A stretch of 63,357 bases of DNA from a virus. Below the pieces are notes generated by a model that had not been told where the DNA came from, did not search any database, and saw only the letters and a program-made list of their open reading frames with translations. Below are positions 32,490 to 40,605 of the stretch, one piece after another. The stretch is from IMG/VR virus record IMGVR_UViG_3300017917_000669, positions 1-63,357 of that record; one strand, 5' to 3'. The position numbers were made by a program, and so were the translations under genes. Positions within the stretch are counted from its first letter, which is position 1. Each line of letters begins with the position of its first letter.

Positions 32490-33035
32490 TTAGTCCTTTA
32501 ATGTTGGGTGACCAAAAACGGTCTCTTGTACGACTTGTCCTGTCGTTAGTTTTCGCTGATATGTGTCTTTGTCAATCATACGTAAATTTGCGTCCTTAAA
32601 CAGTCTCTGTAGGAATTCCTGGTCTGTTACTACCGGTGCGCTCAATTTCTTTAGAATATGTTGCATTGCATCACTAGATTCTATCCACACTCCGTTCTTT
32701 TGTATAAGAGTCTGAACTTTAGCGATAGCTTTGTCTTTGCTAGTGCGTGTTCCGTCATGACCAATACCCTGTATCTTGTATCCTACCCATGATTCTCCTG
32801 GGCGATTCTTGCGATAGAATACACAACTATCAACGTCGGGGTCTTGATCCCAGTCTATCACATTCCAATCACTTGGAATTACGTCTTTAATAGAATTAAC
32901 AAAGCTACCTTGTGGGGTGTTTGTATATGCAGTTTTGACTAGGTCTACCAATTCCCCTCCTAGTTCTTCTTTGTCTGAGTTTGAAATCAATAGTTCCCAT
33001 TGATTCTTTGGAAGCTGAAATTCTTGTAATCTCAT
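32490..33035 (-). CDS. Conserved phage hypothetical (181 aa)
   Basis: The start is the ATG at 33035 (MRLQEFQLPKNQWELLIS), overlapping the SOD stop as ATGA; a slightly longer frame starts within sod. The core CVFYRKNRPGESWVGYKIQG and C-terminal VVQETVFGHPTLKD are blocks I recall in T4-like phage proteins of unknown function. The N-terminus has a weak L-Q-E site. Confidence 0.75.
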   Translation of the reverse strand: MRLQEFQLPKNQWELLISNSDKEELGGELVDLVKTAYTNTPQGSFVNSIKDVIPSDWNVIDWDQDPDVDSCVFYRKNRPGESWVGYKIQGIGHDGTRTSKDKAIAKVQTLIQKNGVWIESSDAMQHILKKLSAPVVTDQEFLQRLFKDANLRMIDKDTYQRKLTTGQVVQETVFGHPTLKD

Positions 33036-33574
33036 AGATGTTTTCCCCATCTAGTGTTGATATGACTCCAGTTCATAATCTTCCAGATGTTTTCTAAATA
33101 TTGTTTTTTGTCTGCTTGATAGTCTAATGCCCAGGCGTGTTCCCACCAGTCTACAAGGATGAGAATGTCATCACGTACTTCATGATTCACTATCGTCTTT
33201 ATATCACCCTCATAGTCCATGTAAATCCAGCCTGAACCCTGGATCTTCATTGCTTCTTCTTTGAACTGCTCTTTGAAGTCTTTCCACCAACCATACTTGC
33301 GTTTGATTAGATTGAGTACGGGACCGTTAGGTGTACCTGAATTTTGTGGGCTATGAAACTGCTGGAAGTATATCTCATGCAGAAACCATCCTGCATAGTT
33401 GAAATCATCATCCCCCTCTTTTTCATTATAGCGTTTGGCATAGGTTTTCGCCAGACTATCATAGTGATAGTCCAGCGTAGCTTTGCTTAGAACGGGATTT
33501 AGGTCGGTATGGGAGTAAGGTAACTTTTCGGTTACTAACTTTTTTCTGCGGGATTCTGATAAAAACTCAAACAT
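33032..33574 (-). CDS. Fe/Mn superoxide dismutase with possible capsid-targeting leader
   Basis: A 180-aa protein. All four metal ligands of the Fe/Mn SOD family are present: His 37 (DYHYDS), His 66 (GWFLHEIYF), Asp 142 and His 146 (VDWWEHAWALDY). SOD converts superoxide to oxygen and hydrogen peroxide. The ORF starts [12 protein letters not shown], absent from cellular SODs, which fits a T4 internal-protein leader with an L-S-E cleavage site after Glu 7. The core begins at about residue 18 (KLPYSHTDLNPVLSKATLDY). A GATAAATACT late site lies just upstream. Catalysis is well supported; packaging is inference. Confidence 0.92.
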   Translation of the reverse strand: MFEFLSESRRKKLVTEKLPYSHTDLNPVLSKATLDYHYDSLAKTYAKRYNEKEGDDDFNYAGWFLHEIYFQQFHSPQNSGTPNGPVLNLIKRKYGWWKDFKEQFKEEAMKIQGSGWIYMDYEGDIKTIVNHEVRDDILILVDWWEHAWALDYQADKKQYLENIWKIMNWSHINTRWGKHL

Positions 33575-34308
33575 TCAGTATTTATCAGGTGTTCGTGTAT
33601 CGAATCAGCAAATAATTGATGTGACTTTATGCCAGGATGGCCCAAGTCTCTAGCCTTGTCGATCATAGGTTCAATGATAGTTTCGTCATTGAAAGGTATC
33701 ACTTTTTGCAAGCCAAAGTATACAATAGGTACTTTGATGGTTGCGTTGATTACGTTATGTGTTAATAGTTTCCTAGCTTCAAAATACTCTAGGTCTATAC
33801 CAAGATTCACAAAATTGTTATAGTTATCGTTGTTATACCACAATCCTCGAGGTTGCAGATTGTTAGGACTACCACCTGTTATCATTCTAGTAAAATCAGG
33901 CCACTGAATAACTACTAGTTTGGGTTTCTTGGGAACTACTGCAAACCAGATCAATAGATTGTGCAATACCACATCTATACCAGTGGAACATAACGCAAGA
34001 TTGTAGCAGTCTGTGTTGAGTTTCTTTGCTAACAGGTGCGGGTAGATTTTGTCATTCTCCATCCCTATACCCTCTGTGTGACTGCATCCGGTACACAGGA
34101 TATAGTTGTCCAAATCAATATCTTGTATCTCTTTGGATCGATGACCTAACGAATTGTATTGATAGGTTATGTCTACATCACGAAAGTACCAATTGGCTGG
34201 CATTCCCTGTGCATTTTTTTGATGTTGGGCAAATGAAGAACCTGGCTCCCAATGGAGAACAGTATTAGCTTCATCTTGTCCAATGAACCCGTGTTCGTAG
34301 AGTTTCAT
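33535..34308 (-). CDS. SGNH/GDSL hydrolase-like protein (257 aa)
   Basis: The motif [14 protein letters not shown] resembles block I of SGNH enzymes (GDS) with Cys in place of Asp. [12 protein letters not shown] suits block II, and a late [17 protein letters not shown] looks like the D-x-x-H block. The catalytic Ser is plausible in GCSHT. The substrate could be acylated carbohydrate on virion or host surface, unproven. It overlaps sod by 40 bp and infA by 4 bp. Confidence 0.6.
   Translation of the reverse strand: MKLYEHGFIGQDEANTVLHWEPGSSFAQHQKNAQGMPANWYFRDVDITYQYNSLGHRSKEIQDIDLDNYILCTGCSHTEGIGMENDKIYPHLLAKKLNTDCYNLALCSTGIDVVLHNLLIWFAVVPKKPKLVVIQWPDFTRMITGGSPNNLQPRGLWYNNDNYNNFVNLGIDLEYFEARKLLTHNVINATIKVPIVYFGLQKVIPFNDETIIEPMIDKARDLGHPGIKSHQLFADSIHEHLINTECLSFYQNPAEKS
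33579..33586 (-). promoter_or_regulatory. T4-type late promoter (GATAAATA) at sod
   Basis: GATAAATACT is only 4 bp before the sod ATG, so a transcript from it would be almost leaderless. It lies inside the upstream SGNH-like gene. Confidence 0.4.
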
Positions 34309-34520
34309 TTCCTACGAACGATTCTGCCCTTAGTCAAGTCGTATGGACTGAACTCTATTTCAACTGCATCTCCTAGCAAGATTTTAATATCGTGCTTACG
34401 CATCTTGCCTGAGATATACCCAGTTACTGTTTGACCGCTATCTAGTGATACTCTAAAGACTGCATTGGGTAATACATCAATTACCTTACCGTCTACTCTA
34501 AAACCTTCTTCTTTAGCCAT
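34305..34520 (-). CDS. infA: Translation initiation factor IF-1
   Basis: 71 aa from the ATG at 34520 ([20 protein letters not shown]), matching the usual 72-aa length. The S1/OB-fold core is clear: [16 protein letters not shown] and [14 protein letters not shown] align with bacterial IF-1. IF-1 binds the 30S A site during initiation. The upstream in-frame extension is rejected. It is coupled by ATGA to the SGNH-like gene. A phage-encoded IF-1 is unusual. Confidence 0.93.
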   Translation of the reverse strand: MAKEEGFRVDGKVIDVLPNAVFRVSLDSGQTVTGYISGKMRKHDIKILLGDAVEIEFSPYDLTKGRIVRRK

Positions 34521-34531
34521 ATATATTTGCT

Positions 34532-34816
34532 TTACGCTCCTTCGTTGTATGGTTGGGCCTGAAGTTTGACCCACATGAACTCTTTCATTGCCTCTTCATT
34601 TTTTGTGACATACATTTCACCGTATGACTTAACATTATCATAAAAGTGTAGATTCTCTTTTATAATCTTGACTCCGCCCCTGGATCCTTGTCGCCACACT
34701 CTAGTAGCAAGGTTGTACATTCTGAAACCCATTCTGTGCCCTACATTAGTGTACACACCGGGGCTGTACTGATTTCCGGGCTCTTTGAACTCGTAATAGA
34801 ATGTCTTTTCAGCCAT
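34532..34816 (-). CDS. Hypothetical, paralogue of neighbour (94 aa)
   Basis: Begins [14 protein letters not shown] and ends [20 protein letters not shown]. The C-terminal KEFMWVKL block is shared with the upstream gene (34809-35060), which suggests tandem duplication. It overlaps that gene by 8 bp. Function unknown. Confidence 0.72.
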   Translation of the reverse strand: MAEKTFYYEFKEPGNQYSPGVYTNVGHRMGFRMYNLATRVWRQGSRGGVKIIKENLHFYDNVKSYGEMYVTKNEEAMKEFMWVKLQAQPYNEGA

Positions 34817-35060
34817 GCACCGTCTCCGCTTTAAGTTTGACCCACATGAATTCTTTCATGTCTACTTCGGCAGTAGGATCCTGTCGGTGCTTTAGGAACC
34901 AGACAGTACCTTTATCTTCGCACCATGCTCTGTCACTGTACATTAATAGTCGGTGAGATTGCATCGCAAACTTATAGGTACTGTTTTTACTTGCGGTAAA
35001 ATACTTACCACCAACTCGGTCTGCTACGCTATCATTAAGTTCAAAATAAATATCAGCCAC
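34809..35060 (-). CDS. Hypothetical, GTG start, paralogue of neighbour (83 aa)
   Basis: GTG at 35060 gives MADIYFELNDSVADRVGG and an end [17 protein letters not shown]. The longer in-frame reading to 35405 is rejected because it overlaps a better gene (35053-35442) in another frame. It shares start and end patterns with 34532-34816. Confidence 0.68.
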   Translation of the reverse strand: MADIYFELNDSVADRVGGKYFTASKNSTYKFAMQSHRLLMYSDRAWCEDKGTVWFLKHRQDPTAEVDMKEFMWVKLKAETVHG

Positions 35061-35442
35061 GGCGCATCCTTGCGATATCTTGCGCTTCCTCGTCGGAGAA
35101 GATGGGCACTGCATTGGATTTATGCATAGTACCGATACCGAGAATCTTGTTGCCAGTATAGACTTTGTGTACTGCCGCAGTTGAACCGCCTTCGGTGACA
35201 CGGCTGGGAATATGTTTGGTTGATCGGTCGGCAGGGACTTCAAGTTTGTAAGTGAGAGTGGGAGCAGACATAGCACGGTTGCGCTTTTTCTCGTCAGCTT
35301 CAACGCCCCACTTTTTCTGTAGCTCGGCCCAAGAGGCGTCAAGCTCACGTGCCTTACGTGCTTCCTCAGCATTGCGGAATTTCTGTTTGCCTTTGCGTTT
35401 GCCACCCATAGTTAGGGAGGGATGTGCGAGGTGCATGGTCAT
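35053..35442 (-). CDS. Conserved phage hypothetical (129 aa)
   Basis: Basic N-terminus (GGKRKGKQKFRNAEEARKAR), then PADRSTKHIPSRVTEGGSTA and the block VYTGNKILGIGTMHKSNAVP, which I recall in many phage proteins of unknown function. Start at 35442; 35409 (MGGKRKGK) is an alternative. It has its own early promoter. Confidence 0.8.
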   Translation of the reverse strand: MTMHLAHPSLTMGGKRKGKQKFRNAEEARKARELDASWAELQKKWGVEADEKKRNRAMSAPTLTYKLEVPADRSTKHIPSRVTEGGSTAAVHKVYTGNKILGIGTMHKSNAVPIFSDEEAQDIARMRRG

Positions 35443-35475
35443 AGATAACAGTCCATAGTTGTCAATGTAGCTGAT

Positions 35476-35504
35476 AGTATATCACGACCCATAATTATTG
35501 TCAA
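35476..35504 (-). promoter_or_regulatory. Early-type promoter (minus strand)
   Basis: TTGACA (35499-35504), 17 bp, TATACT (35476-35481). It drives the 129-aa gene. Confidence 0.85.
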
Positions 35505-35517
35505 GTAGTACTAAAGT

Positions 35518-35901
35518 TTACTTCTTTAGTATGCCCCACATCTTTTCTTTTTCGATGATTTCAGCCTCAAGTTCCATGTAGGCTTTGCGTAGACCACGTA
35601 AGTTTTCCCACTTTTCTTCTAGCTCCTCATTGGGGCGTAAGATAGCTAGTCTTGCTTCAATGCTGTCTAATGATTCTTTGAGGCTCTTACCTTGTATCTT
35701 GAGGTCACCGTCAAAGTTAGCGTCACCTTTAACTTCTAACGTATCACTTTTTAAATTATTATCGATACTGAACGAGCCCCAGTCTAATCCGTTTGTGCCT
35801 ACTGTTAAATAATCACCGGATGAACCAGTAGTGGTTATATAATCGTCTACGTTGATTGTAATCTGCTGACTATTTAGCCATGGATCTAGTTGTGATGACA
35901 T
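35518..35901 (-). CDS. Virion-like protein with C-terminal helix (127 aa)
   Basis: The N-terminal half is beta-rich (GDYLTVGTNGLDWGSFSIDN) like fibre or baseplate fragments. The C-terminal half is a charged helix (SLDSIEARLAILRPNEELEE, then KWENLRGLRKAYMELEAEII) of a type I recall near the ends of T4-like tail proteins. Role unproven. Confidence 0.68.
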   Translation of the reverse strand: MSSQLDPWLNSQQITINVDDYITTTGSSGDYLTVGTNGLDWGSFSIDNNLKSDTLEVKGDANFDGDLKIQGKSLKESLDSIEARLAILRPNEELEEKWENLRGLRKAYMELEAEIIEKEKMWGILKK

Positions 35902-35903
35902 GT

Positions 35904-36089
35904 TTATATTTTCTTAACGTAAATTTTACCGTCTTGACCTACTTGAAAGTCAATTTCATCTCCTTCTTTCCACCCCAATTGTTTAAGTACTTGGGGAGGT
36001 ATGGGGATGATAAGATCGCCGGTCTCTGGATCTTCTTGCGTTATGACTTCATAACGGATATTAGTTTGTGCAGGATCTTTCTTGGGCAT
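35904..36089 (-). CDS. AbrB/MazE-type DNA-binding protein (61 aa)
   Basis: LIIPIPPQVLKQLGWKEGDE followed by IDFQVGQDGKIYVKKI is the SpoVT/AbrB swapped-hairpin fold used by AbrB regulators and MazE antitoxins. No toxin partner is beside it, so it may be a transcription regulator or an antitoxin against a host toxin. It lies 7 bp after the upstream nucleotidase gene. Confidence 0.82.
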   Translation of the reverse strand: MPKKDPAQTNIRYEVITQEDPETGDLIIPIPPQVLKQLGWKEGDEIDFQVGQDGKIYVKKI

Positions 36090-36096
36090 GTACTAT

Positions 36097-36657
36097 TTAC
36101 TTGTTTAAGAAAGGCGCATAAATCTTTTCTAATTGTGCGATTGTGTCTGCTGCCGCAGTTGCAACTTCGGATTCATCTTCGTGCTTAACTACAATACCAC
36201 CTGCGTTTTTGAACTTCTCACAGTATGGCCCGAAATCATCAACTAGAACGTTTTGCACACCGTCATTTACAGCATATTTATGTTTTTGACTAGTAAAGAT
36301 AGCATTGTCACTAGAACCGGGATGAAACTCATCTAGCCAATCCTTCTTAGCCTGTTTGCTCACATCAGCATATGGGCCGCGCAATGGGGCAGATAGAACG
36401 GTATATGGGATTTTGTTTGCTTGTAGCCAATTGATGATCTTCATACCACCGGGCAATGGTCGTAGTTTGCGGAAGAATTCGTAAACTTGTTCAGGGGTAC
36501 TGTTGGCTAGTTCTTCGATCTCACCTTCTTTGTCTTGGATTGCTTTCCAATGATTGACGTTATGCTTATCAGCCCATGCACCAAAGAAGTCTGCTTGGAC
36601 CCCATCCATATCAAGATACAGATGGGGCATTTTGTTTTCTAGTTCGTCTATTTTCAT
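36097..36657 (-). CDS. HAD-family 5'(3')-deoxyribonucleotidase-like protein
   Basis: A 186-aa protein. HAD motif I LYLDMDGVQADF (nucleophile Asp and second Asp) is at about 14-24, followed by motif II (TVLSAP), motif III Lys (TSQKHKYA) and the acidic motif IV VLVDDFG. This resembles NT5C-type enzymes that dephosphorylate dNMPs. It could tune dNTP pools or recycle host nucleotides. The N-terminus MKIDELEN has a weak leader-like look. Confidence 0.85.
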   Translation of the reverse strand: MKIDELENKMPHLYLDMDGVQADFFGAWADKHNVNHWKAIQDKEGEIEELANSTPEQVYEFFRKLRPLPGGMKIINWLQANKIPYTVLSAPLRGPYADVSKQAKKDWLDEFHPGSSDNAIFTSQKHKYAVNDGVQNVLVDDFGPYCEKFKNAGGIVVKHEDESEVATAAADTIAQLEKIYAPFLNK

Positions 36658-36666
36658 TCAATCATT

Positions 36667-37254
36667 TTACTTGTTAGCAAGAGGATTGTCAATAGCTTTC
36701 TGGATCTTGTTATCCACTTCTTTCTTCAATTGGACAACTTCACGCTCTATTTCTCTGCGTGCATCAGCCATTTCTCTACGAATAGTGTTGGCTTCGTTAC
36801 GTGCTTTTTCCAAATCTTCACGAACTGCTTTACGCATTTCACGCATTTCGGCTTCCGTTTCACGTTGGGCTTGCTTTACGCTACGCTCAACTTGCTCGGT
36901 CACAGACTCATTACGGCGCAAGTCATTCTTCAAATCCGTTTTGATATCACGTGTGTAATCACTAGTTTTGGCACTGTTTTCCTCGATCACTGCTAGTCGC
37001 TTATCGAACCCACTTAAGTCCGGTGCAGAGTATTCAGCAATCTTTTTCTTCATTCCCACATAGTCTTTGTAGACTTCAAACGCACCGTAGAGTCCACCGA
37101 GTGTGGAACTAACCAACGTTAGTGCTACCATTAGTTTTGCAGGAGTGAACTCGTAGCCACCGATACTGATAACTGTATCTTTGCTGGCATACTTCTTCAT
37201 CGCTGCTTCTGCTTCGTCAATCTTTGCGTTAACGTTTTTTATTTCTTCTGTCAT
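36667..37254 (-). CDS. Single-TM protein with long coiled coil (195 aa)
   Basis: A hydrophobic segment (KLMVALTLVSSTLGGLYGAF, about 40-60) is followed by an Arg/Glu-rich coiled coil to the C-terminus (REMRKAVREDLEKARNEANT). Two tiny TM genes lie directly upstream in the same direction. A membrane scaffold or spanin-like role is possible but unproven. Confidence 0.72.
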   Translation of the reverse strand: MTEEIKNVNAKIDEAEAAMKKYASKDTVISIGGYEFTPAKLMVALTLVSSTLGGLYGAFEVYKDYVGMKKKIAEYSAPDLSGFDKRLAVIEENSAKTSDYTRDIKTDLKNDLRRNESVTEQVERSVKQAQRETEAEMREMRKAVREDLEKARNEANTIRREMADARREIEREVVQLKKEVDNKIQKAIDNPLANK

Positions 37255-37256
37255 TA

Positions 37257-37391
37257 TTATCTCCCAATCAATGCCGAGTTAATTTGTTCGGCTCGCTTGC
37301 TGATGATCTTATCAGCGACTTTTACAGTGTTATAGATGCTGTAGCCTAAAAAGACTGCGAGGGCAACTATTATAATGTAACCATATTTCAT
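37257..37391 (-). CDS. Small single-TM protein (44 aa)
   Basis: ATG at 37391, stop TAA at 37257-37259. One TM helix (GYIIIVALAVFLGYSIY) plus a charged tail. SD AAGGGAG. Next to two other TM genes. Confidence 0.62.
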   Translation of the reverse strand: MKYGYIIIVALAVFLGYSIYNTVKVADKIISKRAEQINSALIGR

Positions 37392-37406
37392 ATCCTACTC
37401 CCTTCC

Positions 37407-37535
37407 TTAAAACAACGAGTTCTTTTTCTTAGGTTTCTCGAAAACCCTATCAATGAATCTGATTCCGGCGTACAACACAAGTACCAAAACTACAACCATC
37501 GATACAGTGTTCCAACTAATTAAATTATCTAACAT
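37407..37535 (-). CDS. Small single-TM protein (42 aa)
   Basis: ATG at 37535, overlapping the end of the 610-aa exported protein by 11 bp. One TM helix (SMVVVLVLVLYAGIRFI) and a basic tail (EKPKKKNSLF). Confidence 0.62.
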   Translation of the reverse strand: MLDNLISWNTVSMVVVLVLVLYAGIRFIDRVFEKPKKKNSLF

Positions 37536-39357
37536 ATTGCATCTCAATCATTTCTCTGTGCTTAGAATCATTGGTCATCTGACGCAATGCTCTAGCGTTG
37601 TCAACGTTACGTTGATTCTTGTAAACTTCTTTGGGTGCGTAGAATGCCGCATCCTTCAATGTGAAGTTCATGTAGTCACCGTACCCGATTGGTGCAAGTG
37701 CCATTTTGTTAATGTCTACCCCACCTGCAACTTCATTGTTACCGGCGTTCTTGTTAACGCTAGGACCAGTTGTTGCTATAGTATTGTTTTGAGGAACGCT
37801 CTGTTTAGCCTCAATGATATCAGTAAGTGGGTTAGTTCTATCAGTCAAGAAGTTAGTAGGTACTATAGAGTAAGTCTCTGAGGTTTGAGTTACTGACTTA
37901 TTTTGTGTAATGGGTTGCACTTGTTGAATAGCTTCTGTCTGAATGTACGCATTCATAGGAGCCACGATAGATTGCTGTGGTTGTAGTAATGGTAGAGCAT
38001 ACGTAGCTGCTGTGTTAGATGTTAGTTGTTGCGACACTGTATTAGCTGTTGATACTGGTTGATTGATAGACGCACTCATTGCAGTAGAGCCAGCATTTTG
38101 TTGTGCTGACGTTGAGCTAGAAGTTTGTGGTCCCAACATACTAGTTAAATTAGTGATACCGGGTTGCAACGAAAAGTTTGTGCTAGCGGTAGTATTCAAT
38201 TTGATACCATTTCCGCTAGTTTGCTGATTGCTACCTGACACTGCATTTACAGTTAAGCTGTTTGCTACCGCATTACTTGCTACGCTTGCTGCTTCCTGTT
38301 GGGCTTGTTGTGCAGCTTGTTGTGCTTGAGATACTGCTGATTGTGCGACTGCTGCGCCTGTGGCATCACGCTCACTGTTTTTACTAATGATGCTCAATGC
38401 CAAACTAGTGTTGCTGGAATTTGATTGTGTTTCTTTCGTAGCGGTAACAGTTGAGGTAGTTGATGTTGTAGTCGTAGTGGGGGCGACAATTGGCTGTGCA
38501 ATAGTACTTGTACTAGTAACACTAACAGTAGATGCGATTGGATCAGTCACTATTGTTGTTGTAGTTGTAGGGGATGTTGAAGTGGTTGTGATTGGTTCGC
38601 TAGTAACAGTAGTAGGCGCCGGCGCAAGTTTTGCTAACGCCTCTAGATAACCCGGACATGTTGGACTGCTCAGTACGTTCATAGAACATTGATCTACGCT
38701 ATACTTCAAACTGAAACTTACATTATAAATTTCCGGTCCGTAGGGGCCGGCCCAGTAGTTATTGTCTCCACCGACAAAACCATAAGTAACTGTTTTCAAA
38801 TCTTTACTCGCATAAGGTGTATCAAACGTTTCACTAAAATTAAATGTCGTCCAATCAAACTTATAGTTCAAATCATAACTTTTACTATAGGCTAGCTTGT
38901 TGGATTTGTCTTCAAAGTTCACATATGCTGTTAAGTAGTCAACGCGGCCATCGTCCCAACCATTGCCATTCTTAGCAGTAAACCCAAAATTATACCCGTT
39001 TACTTGTAGGCCACTGCCTATACTAGACAATGCATTATTGATATTCACTGTTTGATGTACATCCGTGATTCCATAGCTAAAGTTAAAAGAACCGTTATTG
39101 TAGTAAGGTTGTGGCCCGCAGTATACAGGACCACCTGGCCCCCAACACGGTAATCCTTGATTCACTAATCCTAGATTTTGCCATGTGCCGGTTGTGTTAG
39201 TAGGGCTCATGGTATTATTGACTAGGTTAACTGTATTGTATACTTGCGATGGATCAAGGGTAGACCCTGCAGGTAGCCCACTAGTGGTGCCGGCAGTCTG
39301 CTGGGCTGACACCCCACTACATACTAGTGCAATGGCTAATGCTATCTTCTTTAGCAT
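37525..39357 (-). CDS. Exported Thr/Ser/Gln-rich protein (610 aa)
   Basis: The Sec signal peptide MLKKIALAIALVCSGVSAQ is followed by a folded N-terminal domain with paired Cys and many aromatics (about 60-240), a Thr/Ser/Val low-complexity stretch (about 245-310), a Gln/Ala/Ser region, and a conserved-looking C-terminus (DAAFYAPKEVYKNQRNVDNA, then RALRQMTNDSKHREMI) that I recall in T4-like phages beside proteins like its neighbour. Likely periplasmic or outer surface. It lies 1 bp after the Asn-repeat gene. Confidence 0.75.
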   Translation of the reverse strand: MLKKIALAIALVCSGVSAQQTAGTTSGLPAGSTLDPSQVYNTVNLVNNTMSPTNTTGTWQNLGLVNQGLPCWGPGGPVYCGPQPYYNNGSFNFSYGITDVHQTVNINNALSSIGSGLQVNGYNFGFTAKNGNGWDDGRVDYLTAYVNFEDKSNKLAYSKSYDLNYKFDWTTFNFSETFDTPYASKDLKTVTYGFVGGDNNYWAGPYGPEIYNVSFSLKYSVDQCSMNVLSSPTCPGYLEALAKLAPAPTTVTSEPITTTSTSPTTTTTIVTDPIASTVSVTSTSTIAQPIVAPTTTTTSTTSTVTATKETQSNSSNTSLALSIISKNSERDATGAAVAQSAVSQAQQAAQQAQQEAASVASNAVANSLTVNAVSGSNQQTSGNGIKLNTTASTNFSLQPGITNLTSMLGPQTSSSTSAQQNAGSTAMSASINQPVSTANTVSQQLTSNTAATYALPLLQPQQSIVAPMNAYIQTEAIQQVQPITQNKSVTQTSETYSIVPTNFLTDRTNPLTDIIEAKQSVPQNNTIATTGPSVNKNAGNNEVAGGVDINKMALAPIGYGDYMNFTLKDAAFYAPKEVYKNQRNVDNARALRQMTNDSKHREMIEMQYVR

Positions 39358-39358
39358 C

Positions 39359-40531
39359 TTATTCCTTTAGACCGATTGTAGGAATCTTGTCTGGATTTGC
39401 TGCCCATGCTGTTGCAGCCTGTTCACCGATCTTACCTTCGTATGGGCAAGGTGTACCTGCTTGCATCATAGCATCGAACACACGACGGTCTTGACACATT
39501 GTAGCAACTGCGGCAACTTTCATGCCCATGTCGTACAATGTCTTAGATAACTTTAGTCGTTCACAATTTGCGTCACGCATTGTTGAACCGAAACTCAAAC
39601 CAAAGATTTGAGTCTGAGTTGCGGCACTAACACCTGTCACGCACAAGTCTGTACCCACGCTCATCATTGGAGGTGCGATAGCAGTTGGTGGTGGTTGAAT
39701 CAACTTCTGAGTAATCGTTGTTTCGTTGATGTTACGATTAGTCATTTCACCACTTTGAATGTTTTGATTCACATTCGTAGCAGTGCTAGTATTGACGTTG
39801 TTGTTTGTGTTAAGGTTTGTGTTAGCACTAGTAGTAGCATTGTTATTGTTATACGTCATAGTACCACTGTTAATGTTGTTATTGGTATTAACATTAGAAC
39901 TGGTACTTGTGCTGGTATTGACATTGTTGTTGTTGTTAGTCAATGTACCACTCTGTATATTATTATTTGTATTCACGTTGGTACTGACGTTATTGTTGTT
40001 ATACGTCATCGTACCAGTGTTGATGTTGTTGTTTGTACTAGTGGAGCTACTGACGTTGTTATTGTTAAACGTCTGTGTGCCGCTATTGATATTGTTGTTC
40101 GTGTTAACGGTCGTAGCAGTGCTTGTATTGACGTTATTGTTATTGTTCGTCAATGTGCCACTTTGCACGTTGTTGTTTGTGTAAGTGACGCTACCACTCA
40201 TAGCGTTATTATTGTTATACGTCATAGTACCAGTGTTGGTATTCTGATTAATATTCGTCACAGTTCCGCTACTTACGTTATTGTTATTGTATGTAATGGT
40301 TCCTGAGTTAATATTGTTGTTAGTGTTCGTGCTGGTACTATTAACCGTACTGGTGCTAGTATTTGTGCTGGTACTAGTGCTAGTGTTATTAGTGGTTACT
40401 GTACTAGCACTGTTGCTAGTACTGTTCGTATCAACCAATGTCTTACTGTCGTAAGTTCCTTGATTAATCAAGGTTTGGGCCGACACCCCAAAGCCGGCGG
40501 CTAGAGCCAGCGCCAAAATCGTCTTTTTCAT
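39359..40531 (-). CDS. Exported Asn/Thr/Ser ladder protein with Cys-rich C-terminal domain
   Basis: 390 aa from the ATG at 40531. Signal peptide MKKTILALALAAGFGVSAQ, then about 230 residues of imperfect repeats built from NNNNVSSGT- and INSGTMTYNNNN-type units, the composition of a beta-solenoid with an Asn ladder. The C-terminal domain (about 275-390) has four Cys (DLCV, ANCERL, TMCQD, TPCPYE) likely forming disulfides after export. Its late-type promoter (40588-40595) and the exported partner downstream suggest an envelope function late in infection. Confidence 0.78.
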   Translation of the reverse strand: MKKTILALALAAGFGVSAQTLINQGTYDSKTLVDTNSTSNSASTVTTNNTSTSTSTNTSTSTVNSTSTNTNNNINSGTITYNNNNVSSGTVTNINQNTNTGTMTYNNNNAMSGSVTYTNNNVQSGTLTNNNNNVNTSTATTVNTNNNINSGTQTFNNNNVSSSTSTNNNINTGTMTYNNNNVSTNVNTNNNIQSGTLTNNNNNVNTSTSTSSNVNTNNNINSGTMTYNNNNATTSANTNLNTNNNVNTSTATNVNQNIQSGEMTNRNINETTITQKLIQPPPTAIAPPMMSVGTDLCVTGVSAATQTQIFGLSFGSTMRDANCERLKLSKTLYDMGMKVAAVATMCQDRRVFDAMMQAGTPCPYEGKIGEQAATAWAANPDKIPTIGLKE

Positions 40532-40587
40532 TCTTCTTTCCCTTTTTATTATTTTTATCGAAAGATGAGGATCTTTGTCCTCTTTGA

Positions 40588-40595
40588 TATTTATC
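40588..40595 (-). promoter_or_regulatory. T4-type late promoter (GATAAATA)
   Basis: GATAAATA on the minus strand, 56 bp before the exported Asn-repeat gene, back-to-back with a plus-strand late site. Confidence 0.6.
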
Positions 40596-40605
40596 AACTT
40601 TTGGG

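Noticed and set aside
34809-35405. 198-aa minus-strand frame
   Set aside because: Its first half overlaps the 129-aa conserved gene in another frame. Only the part after GTG at 35060 resembles its neighbour.
39608-40306. 232-aa plus-strand frame over the Asn-repeat gene
   Set aside because: Produced by the low-complexity repeat read in reverse (Val/Ile/Cys-rich). No SD.
39720-40430. Tandem DNA repeat as a CRISPR-like or regulatory array
   Set aside because: The repeats are codon-level repeats of an in-frame Asn/Thr/Ser protein, with no unique spacers.
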